Position numbers and translations under genes: made by a program. Shown here one piece after another: positions 1-9,700 of a stretch of 20,834 bases of DNA (position 1 is the first letter of the stretch; each line of letters starts with the position of its first letter). Source of the DNA: Phoronis ovalis. Taxonomy: Eukaryota > Phoronida > Phoronidae. The stretch lies in NCBI GenBank assembly GCA_028565635.1, contig JAOXYB010068056.1, positions 3,482 through 24,315 of the forward strand, read 5' to 3'. The notes beneath the pieces were generated by a model. That model did not search any database. It was not told where the DNA came from and saw only the letters and a list, made by a program, of their open reading frames with translations.

Positions 1-111
1 GAATGGTCACAAATAACTACAGATATCAAAGGATGAATGGTCACAAATAACTACAGATATCAAAGGATGAATGGTCACAAATAACTACAGATATCAAAGG
101 ATGAATGGTCA
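1..111. repeat. 34-bp tandem repeat
   Basis: Three full copies of a 34-base unit beginning GAATGGTCACAAATAACTAC, then nine bases of a fourth. The copies are identical to each other. The array touches the window edge, so its true length is unknown. There are no spacers between units. Confidence 0.95.
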
Positions 112-340
112 TATATCCAAAACTATACTTTATGTAAAGAATCATCAGATTCAATAGTGATTATAGTGTGCATGTCATAGACTAGTAATCTGAGAGTCCC
201 TACTAATAAATGCACTCTAAAGTCTTCATCGACCAAACAAAATTGATTCTTATTCTCGTGAAGTCTGAAGTGTCATAAGTGCACAAAAATATATACTGAT
301 GAAATACTTGAGCCATAACAATGACCCTGCAGACATATAT

Positions 341-502
341 CAGTGTTCTCCACAAAAAACTCAAACTTGTTCAGGGCACCAATGAGCTTTGGTACATAAA
401 CCTTGTATTATTTATTAACATTTTATCTATCCATGTTTGGGGTTTACATAAATAATATCATTGGCTCTGGAACATGTGTATACTATTTTACAGAGAACAC
501 TG
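341..502 (+). mobile_element. Short inverted-terminal element, hAT-like MITE (copy 1)
   Basis: The segment starts CAGTGTTCTC and ends GAGAACACTG, a perfect 10-bp terminal inverted repeat. It encloses about 140 bp with no coding capacity. A related copy lies at 10452-10600 in the same orientation. The CAGTG tip recalls non-autonomous hAT elements, but I see no clean 8-bp target duplication (flanks acatatat and gacattaa). It ends 26 bases from the donor of the zipper exon. Confidence 0.7.
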
Positions 503-528
503 GACATTAATGTTGATTACAAAGTTAC

Positions 529-700
529 CTGTTGACTAGGTTTAACTTCAGCTTGTGGTTTCATATGTAAGTGATGCATCATTGCCTGTAGTCTGTCTCG
601 TTCCTTCACTAGCTGCATTTCTAGTTGTGTAACTACTTGCATCTGGACCCTTGCCTGGGCAGTACTTCTGTCATCAAGAGTGTGCTCGCTGTTTAAATGT
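529..700 (-). CDS. FoxP: FoxP exon g: zinc-finger end and leucine zipper
   Basis: 172 nt: one base completing Lys, then 57 codons, ending in phase 0. Acceptor is tattgatattttcttag, donor CAACAG|gtaact. It starts [15 protein letters not shown], giving the last two zinc ligands and the near-invariant LDDRSTAQ. The zipper [20 protein letters not shown] follows, then QAMMHHLHM. In studied FoxP proteins the zipper is needed for homo- and heterodimers. The tail [11 protein letters not shown] leads towards the segment that in vertebrates carries the CtBP site, which is not seen here. The zipper glutamate and heptad leucine/valine positions look intact. Confidence 0.97.
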
Positions 701-3700
701 CTAAGAAAATATCAATAAATCAAATACTGATTTCTACATTTGAATAGTTTATGTTTGCCAGTGATAATTACACAATGGGTTAACTTTTAAAAGATTATCA
801 AAACAAGTACAAACCTCTAAGTGTGACATTTGCATAACATAATACTATCTTCATTAGAAATTAATAAACAAAAAAATAAAAAAAAAAATGTCCTCCTGAG
901 TAACTATTGGTGCTTTTAGAAAACGTACAAATTTCCATAATATCAAGCATATCCAAAAAAAACATGACATCCTGCTGATTATTTATAGCGGGTTACAATA
1001 TTGGGGTTAAATGGTTACTGGTACCAACAATATTCACGCAATGCACTGGCAACTTTCTTTTTCCTTAGAAAGTTGACCTTCGAAACATAACGATTTTAAG
1101 TGGAGACCATAATTATGACTAAACTTGCAGCGGTAGCCATGCTGTGGTTTGGTTATGACCTCAACCACTTCAAAATCGTGCCAGTATCCAATATCCTGTT
1201 TATTGAGGTGTAACATTTAAAACACATACACAATGTTACCGGTAAACAAATTTGCATACACATATAAAGACATATGTCACGCCTACTTTTACCATATTTG
1301 CATATTAAAAACAGTGAGTCATGTCTCTAGTTGGCACGAAGCAATTCTTAAAATAGCATCATTTAAGTTTAAGTGTGGGATTGTGAATAAGTTAATTACA
1401 GGTAATCCCCAGCAGATTTAAATAGGAAATTTCCACAGGAGAATTTTATCTTGGTGAAGCACAGTCGTCATCAATTTTATCTTTATCTTTTCTCACTTTC
1501 TACCGCAGAATAATATATATTCATAGCCAATTATTTTGGTATTTTGCCATGTGCATGTGACAACAACGTGGTTTCACAAGGCTTTTGTGCACCAGCCAAT
1601 TTCAAATTACAAAAAATACTCAAAATTACATAAAACTTCAATCAATGATGAAAATTCTGACAAGGAAAGCTTGAAGCAGAGGAAAGTTGTACACCAGCTG
1701 GTGATAGGCAATTTTCCATTCTGTAAAACTTACTTTGTAAAAGCTGGATAATCCTCACACGGTGTATCACAGCCAGGCCATTTACACACACCGTGACCGT
1801 ACAGAGGACTGGCTGTCTCATCTGATTTCATACCTAACCCTAATAGGGGGTTCACAGCAATTCCTCCAAGACCACCAAGGGCACCTGCAAGTACATACAG
1901 ATTTCTTCAGTATTCCACATTGCTTTGTATCACTCGCAACGATAACTATGCTGACAACAGACGCACGGGAGAAATATCCGTTACAAAGCAATAAACGGAA
2001 AAACTAACTAATCACAAACAACCTAATATTATACTAAATTCATTCACACACCTGTTTTCAAAATGACAAGTAAAGGATATATGTAACTGACCAAGGTTAT
2101 ACAATGGATGTTGATTAATAATTATAATCATACTTATTAAATTTTGCTTTAAAAAGGTAGGCAAGTTCCTAAACAATTATAACTAAAATTATCAAACTAA
2201 CCAAGTGTGTTACCTCCGCACAGCATTTTAAGTCGAACCATTACTTTTTCATGCAAATTTTCAATTTCATATTCACACCTTAGTTTGTTAAGCTCGTTTT
2301 CTTCTCTAGGATATGTCTGTGGCAGCATACCATCAAATTACTCCAACTTGTTTACATGTTAATAACATTGTTGTTATTATTTATAACTGGAGTTCACCTT
2401 TTGTATTGATTTCCAGGGGCCTACTTGTTTATCACAAAACAATGTTCACATTTATTTAGGGGAGAATTAAATTATACAGCTCGTTATTTTTTACAGAGAA
2501 AAATTACTTTGTTCATTTGCTCGTTTTTTTTTTGCATTATTTAGATACACATGAAAGTTGCCTTTTTAGCAGTATTACTTAATGTTCAGATGCCTAGAGT
2601 GAATTTGCTGCTATTGTCCAGATTAAAGCCCGGGATCTAAGTGACATCGCACAAATGAAAATGTTGTTATTACAGCAAAAAAAACTGTCAACGTGACTAT
2701 AGTACATATCTAGGAATGATCGGCGCTTGCCAAAAAAATCTAACTTATATAACAATTATCTTGCTAATACTTTTAATAAAAGTACCCCCCTAATAAAACA
2801 TGAACTCAGCAGAGAATATGTCAGTTGGGCTATTTATAGTTGTTTACTTGAAATTCTTTATCAAAACAACAAGGTTTCTTTTTTAAGAAAACTGATTAAG
2901 GAATCCCTACAAAGTACATTTTTTATGTCAAAACAAATCAACTACCACTGCACTTAAGAGGCGTTTGGAAACAAAAATTAAAATATTTTATAGTTTATTT
3001 AATATTTATTTACATAATATCTGATTTAAATTTTTAATTTATTACAAGGCAAATCTCTATCTATTAACTGTATTCAGTAAGCAATCTTAAATTTCACACA
3101 CATGTTAAGACCCAAGCAGCAAAATTTGCTCATTAAAATTGAATTTCAAACAATACACTTGCTGGTATTAAATGAAATAAATACACTGAAGTTATAATTT
3201 TCCTCAGAAATTTTTGAATTGAAATTTGTTTAAATATGCTACTTTTCTCTCAAGTCTCCTAGGAGTAAATTACATTTGATATTCTGCCAAGGGTAAATAT
3301 CAGTATTTAGCTTATCTCCATTTTGATATGAGCCTTGTTTACTTACTTCTAAAGTGCATCTTAGTGAGATATCATGAATAAATAGTTCTAAAACAACTTT
3401 AAAGGAACAAAAAGTTCAATAAATGAATTATACAAGATAAACATAAGCTCAGAAAAATGTCAACATTACTCATTGGCTAAATTGGTAAGAATTGTAATTT
3501 TTTTTGTAAACAAGCCAACCATGTTTGTTGTTTATTTATGTTATCTGGAATGCAGACATCAATAATGCAGCACGAACCCTGGGAACGGAAACACAAAGAA
3601 ATCTATTGGATGATGTTCAAAAATGGAACTACTTTTGGCCTACAACTGGTTAACCACAATTAGAAAGATCTGTGGCTGTAACAAATGTAAGACAAGCTTT

Positions 3701-6700
3701 ATTATTGTTTATAGTTTACAAGCAGCTTTATTTTATCATCCTATCAATAATCGTATCACCAAAACCTTTGAAGTTTTTCTTTTAGAAGTATAACTGCACC
3801 AGAATCATGTATCACCTATTTTTTGTATGTAAAAGTTTCTTGCGTGCATTTTTCGTAATGTTGTTAAACTAATTGGTACATATATTAATGCTGGTACAGA
3901 CCCATTCTCTTTCAGTAATTAAGTCCCTTTTTTGCAAAGCTTATATTTACTAATCAAACTACTTGAATACACTTAAAATTAAATTTGGTGCGGTACCAAG
4001 AACTGTCTGCGTGTACAATTCCTTTTCAGGCAATGCTTAATTTTAATTTATTTCTGCAAAAGTTTGAAAACTATTAATTATAAACTATAGTTTCTGCACT
4101 TATATGTCATCTAATGCAAGTTCTTTTTTGTCATTGCAGAGAGCTATTAATCTCGATCAAAGTATTACGTTCCATTTTTGCAGAGGTTTCAATACAAATG
4201 TCAAGGTATTGTCGTGTTCTAAATGTAATAACAAAGTTTACACTATTCAGTGTACTCCATATACATCCGTGCCTTGTGGTGGTTAGTCACAGTTGTACTT
4301 TCCCCATTACCAAGGTGTCTTATTTTCTTACGTCATGCAGCAAATAAAAACTGTCAAATTCTGTTCATATTTTTATTCATCCCTTTGTGCTCTATATACA
4401 GCTTTTTTTTACATCTCTAGAACATACATACATGTATATAGGCTGTACCAGAGACCAAGCAGGTGTTAAATATGACAATTGCATTTTTGCAAATTGGAAC
4501 AACTCATTATCCATTCCCATGGCTCTCTCGATCAAAGACAACTGAAAAAAAACAATGCAACTCCTTCACAACTCACCTGGCAACATAAAGCCGTCTGGAA
4601 TGCCATTATTGAGGTAATTTGGTGTCATTGATCCCAAACCCATCAAGCCAGCCATCAGGTTGGCATTCTTGTCACTTCCTTCTGAGGAGTTCTGACCCGA
4701 CACTTCTTTCCAAAGTTGGTGCATTTCTGATTGTGACATGGCTACAATGGAAAATAAGGATACCATTAGTATGTTGCAATTGATATTAGATTGGCATCAG
4801 GTCACCAATAGCAGCCACTGTCTCTTTACTGCTATATAAAGTAAAAGATATGAAAATGAGCACATAGCAACAGTTTCAATGCTGAAGCAGATTACTGATT
4901 TGTCCTGTCAGCGATGCTCTAAAATCTTCGCACAAAAAAAGTCATTTTCGTTTTTAGTCAATCTTAATAAAATCTAGTGCTCGATTTAAAGATGCTGTGT
5001 TAAATAAAAGAACAAAAGAGCTATCGTGTATAGGATTGAAAACAGTGTTGTAGTATAAGATAAACACATCCTAACACATTACCAGTAACCTTCACTTTGT
5101 AAATAATTTATTCCCATATAATTCCTTTTACGACAAAATTAAATATATATGAAACCCCGTCATAGCCTTTCTCATCAAGGATCTCTACAATTAATACAAA
5201 TTATGTACAAAAAACACATGTCTGAAAACTAATTCCACCATTCAGAAACAATACAGTTATCTTGTACATGGTGTAAAGCTGGCTCTTATGATACTGTTAC
5301 CATGGCAACTAAAGAATCATTTAGAAAAATCTATTAGTGACTATTATTGAACATAAATAGATAACAACTTGTCAACAGTATTTTCATTTTTAAAATAATA
5401 CGCATTGCTCTTGGTGATGAGGAATACAATGGGTTTCTAAAATAAAACGTGTCTTTGTGACGAGGATGTGACTATTCGTACTCAGATAACATTAATCTAT
5501 ATGCATTCTATATAAATATATACATATACATATACATGTATAACACAAGCAAATGATGATGGTCATTTCATTGCCACAGTCAATAAAAAAAATCTTAATC
5601 ACTTATCAATCTTGTCAGAGCACTACACAAAATAAACAGATGCGTTTTATTATCTTGGTAAGCAATAAATACATAGATGAGACAGCAATGTATTGATGTT
5701 CTTGTTTCCTTACTAAATAAACAATTATGTTACTGTATATTCATAAATGGTAAATGACAAATGTACTGTACAAGTATTATGTTAACTTAGGGGTGGGTGT
5801 AATCAGTTTTCCTTCTCTAATCCTGACAACCAATTTTGCATTACCAATTCAAATACAAGCTTCATCTATTTCTAGCAACTTCAACTCCACTACTTTGTTT
5901 TAAAACCCTAGTTTAGATTCTTGTTGTCTTTTTTGTTTAAAATATGTTAGGCTTGTATACTTGCTATATAATGGTAAAAGATAAGTTTATACTGTCAGCC
6001 AAATCACATGATCCAAAATTTTCACACAAAAAAGTAATTTCCATTTTTAGTCAATCTGAATAAAATCTAGTGATAAATAAGAGAGCAGAGCTACTATCAT
6101 GTAAAAAAGGATTGAATACAGTGTAGTACAGTCACTAGCTATTCTGTATGCAACTCTATACGTATACGACAATCCCGTCTTTTAAAAATTTAGCAACTTT
6201 AAACTTTTATACATAGTTGAAATTTTATTGATTATCAAGTCCTTGAAATTACAACTGCTGATTAATGTTTTCCTCTGAAGGGTATATTCTAATGATTTTT
6301 ACCATCATTTTGAAAATAATTTTGATAAGCAATATACTACAAATAGTTTCCTGGAATGAGTGCTTACTTGCAATTATGAGTAAAAATCATTTGAAAATGC
6401 CCTGCAGTGGGAAACCTTACGCAACAGTTGTAACTGCATTAAAGACCATAAAAGTACTAATTCTCACAAAAATATACAAAAAAAATAAATCCTTAATAAA
6501 TTTAAGTACCTTTTTAACTTTTGATCATTAGTTAATCGGGTTAGTTATAAGTGATAAACCAAGAAAATAAAAAAAGTAAACCTTTTCTTTTAAAACTATT
6601 AAAACACATTCTACAGCTATAAAAAGCGTTTTGTTTGTTTTGCGTTGTTTACCCTTTTAACTTTGTGTTTTTAATAAACAACACACAGCACCCTTTAGCA

Positions 6701-9700
6701 CCAAATGTCCTTCAAAATTACAGTACCAACTGTTCACATTGTTGATCTTTCTAGTACATACCTGTGTTTTTTCAATCAGTATATGAGTTATCATAGATTT
6801 TTACATATTCCATTTTAAGAAAAATGATCTTATAACTAATGCTAAATTCAGTGAAATAGGTGACATTTAATTTATCTTAAATATGACTTAAAAAAGGATT
6901 ACCAAATCTTTCAAGTATATCAAAATAAATGTTTTACAACGTGCTCTTTCAATAAAAGGTCGAAAGCTGCATTCCACAAAATTCCCAATTTTACCTAAAA
7001 ACTCATATTTCAAGTCCAAAAAGGTGATTGAAAACTCGGCAAGTTTCAAATGTTGACATCACCATAAAGGTGGTAATCGACGATTATATCACCGAAATTC
7101 CACACTTTCATGGATAATTGGCTTATAAGAAGAACAATTAATTCAGTGAGTTGTTAGTGCCTAGCTGTTTATGAAATGACACCAAATTGAAATCCAGGCA
7201 CAATTAAGTGCATTGTTATGTTGACATGCAAAGTTATTCTGAAAGATTCTGGGAAGCACCTTTAAGTGTTAACATGCCAGTTAGATTTCCATAGAATTTC
7301 TACAGACCAAATAATGTCTTCCATCAGAATACTCACCAGGAGGTAGACCAATGTGCTGCATCCCGAGACCTTGAGTTAGTAAGTAGTTTCTTTGTTGTAA
7401 GTGAATCTGCTGCATTAGCTGCTGTTGTTGCCCTTGCAACTGTTGTATGCTTGCCTACAAATATAGTTAATATATTCAATGCAGTAAGTAAATGAAACTA
7501 CATTTGCTTTGTCAAAACAAAAAACTTTAATCCTCTAACCAAAATTGTTACAAAACAAATCAATCTTGGCAACTTTATAAAGTTCTGTCAATTGGAAAGA
7601 ACATGTCACTCACTTAAGCTTAACATTTCTTCAAGTTATTAAACTTCTCTACCTAATACAGGACATATTAAAGATATGAAATAAGTGATATTTTCAATGC
7701 CACATTTCAATTTATTGTGCGGCCTTGAAACATTACATGTCCACTCAAGTTCTCACTGGTGACAAGTTTTGACAATGAGCGCGAAATAACTCAGCACTAC
7801 CAAAATTTGAATTTTATCTTAAATTTTCGCGTACCTGAACTTGTTGTTTGTTGGTTGGCTTTTTATCTGCCGACGTCTGCTGTTGCATGATCTGCGATTG
7901 TTGTAATAAGTTAAGTTGTAACTGCTCATTCAGCTGCTGCAGCATCTGTTCTTGAAGTTTTGACTGTTGCTGTTGAACAGAAAATAAAAATTCAAGAATT
8001 TCCCAAACGACATTGTACGGATATAACTAACTGCATTTATACATAAATAAAATCATAGGTAATAGGACAGTGGAACATATTCAACAGCACAAATTCTTGG
8101 CAGTCTTTACCACAAATTGATTGGTGCTGCACGACCTTATAAAATTATAAACACACTTTTGAAATTACAAAAAATTATATAATGCATAAAGTACATCTGA
8201 CGTCACTGACAATGTTCAAAACACAAAAGATGTTTTTGTACTTCCGCCCACGATCTGACACACTGAGTAACACTCTTTTCTAAGGAATCTACAATTAGTT
8301 CTTCACACTAGGCAACACAATTGAGTGACTTTATATCGAATCACAATAACTCCATATAGTTTAAAAAATGGAATTTGTTACCACCCTTGTGTACATAAAG
8401 ACTGTTGTTGAAACGCACGACAAGAAAGAACCAGTATAAATACATTTATATATACTCTTTTGCAGTTTACAATAATGAAATTGTTAAGCACAAGAAATAC
8501 TTTATTGAGTTGCAGTAAAAAATGGTAAGCATGTAAACATACTTTTTTTTGGAATTTTTGAGGTAGGAAATGCAGTTATTTTTAAAATACAAAGTTCAAT
8601 CTGGAACTGAATCTACCACATGAGAGCAGGATTTTCTTTATTTTCTCTCGCCATATTATCCATATATTCCGCATGTCTGTTCACCAATTGCCATCTTTCT
8701 TTTTGCCGCAACAAGAAAGGCTGGAGAAGATATCTTGCAAGTGCATACCGAAAGATATCTACTGACTGTTTAAAATAACATTCAGTTTTGACTAATATTA
8801 ATATGCATGCAACCATGCACTTGGACCGAATCAATGTGCTATCATTTTGGCATTTATTGTTAATTTGGCTTGGATCTGGTTAATTTTTACTTTAACTGAA
8901 AGGTATTATTAATACAGGTGATAATTAGAGAGAAATTATTAACCTTTAAGCCAGTGAACTGATTAACATTTAAACTGTGTTGTTACTAAAAACAATGGTC
9001 ACCACAGAGATGGATATCTTTCCTGATTTTAAAAGCTTTTCATCACATATACATGAAGTGTGCAGGCGTTACTACAGCTGGTATTCTTTGTGTATTATTG
9101 TGTTCACAAAGTAAAATAAATCACTTTGTTTTATTACCATGTAAAGTTTATAATTACTCAACTTTTGACCAAGGATACAAATATCTTCTGCACCCTACAG
9201 TGTGCGCAGTTAAAAGGTCTGCTATTTGCATAATAATAATTAGTACCTTTACGAAAAATCACTTTTTTAATTGTTTATCTTTTAAGATTTATCCTGAATG
9301 ATGCTAGCAACCTTATAACATGGACTATACATATCTAGTAACCTCTATTTTACAATATTCCAATCCCCATCACACTGTGTGACCTGTGTTATCTCTATCT
9401 AGGAAACAAATACTGACTTTTGACTAATCACATACCTGTTGCTTCTTTCAAGTAATTTTAATGTTCAATCAAGTTATGTGTACTTAATACTAGAATGTTT
9501 GTGCAACGTGAAAAATCTCAAGTTACAAGAGGACAGAGCAAGTTTATAAGATGAGCTAGACTTTAGTACATGCTCACATTATTTAATTATTTATTCATTA
9601 GTCGTGCGCAGATCATATATGCAAAACTGCTGCTTAATGAAGCTTTGTCATAAACAATTACGACCAGTAATGCAATATCTGCTTCTACTAACATGTAAAA

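Larger units (their letters stand above)
1..528 (-). other. FoxP: Intron downstream of the zipper exon
   Basis: Start of the intron leading to the unseen forkhead exons. It carries the 34-bp tandem array and one copy of the CAGTG-ended element. I see no further coding exon between 112 and 340. Confidence 0.7.
4742..7336 (-). other. FoxP: Intron between exons d and e
   Basis: Phase-1 intron of 2.6 kb. It holds both copies of a diverged direct repeat, an X-box-like palindrome and an AT-rich microsatellite-like stretch near 5510-5545. I see no coding exon. Confidence 0.85.

Noticed and set aside
1-111. CRISPR-like array
   Set aside because: The 34-bp units are directly adjacent with no spacers, and the context is an animal intron.
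1034-1216. 60-codon minus-strand frame in the zinc-finger intron
   Set aside because: It somewhat resembles protein, but I see no family match, no clear donor and no way to include it without breaking the zinc finger between its Lys and first His.
1833-1843. Telomere-like CCTAACCCTAA
   Set aside because: It lies inside the zinc-finger exon and codes for part of NPLLGLG; there is no array.
1762-2007. 81-codon plus-strand open frame
   Set aside because: It is the antisense shadow of the zinc-finger exon, without protein-like composition of its own.
4566-4766. ATG at 4766 as a FoxP start
   Set aside because: It lies in intron sequence upstream of a clear acceptor at 4742-4743. The downstream part is an internal exon whose phase fits exon d, and the frame runs through the donor to a stop within a few codons.
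7020-7100. Repeated caccataaaggtgg / atatcaccg words as a possible small element
   Set aside because: The matches are too short and the arms do not extend, so they do not exceed chance.
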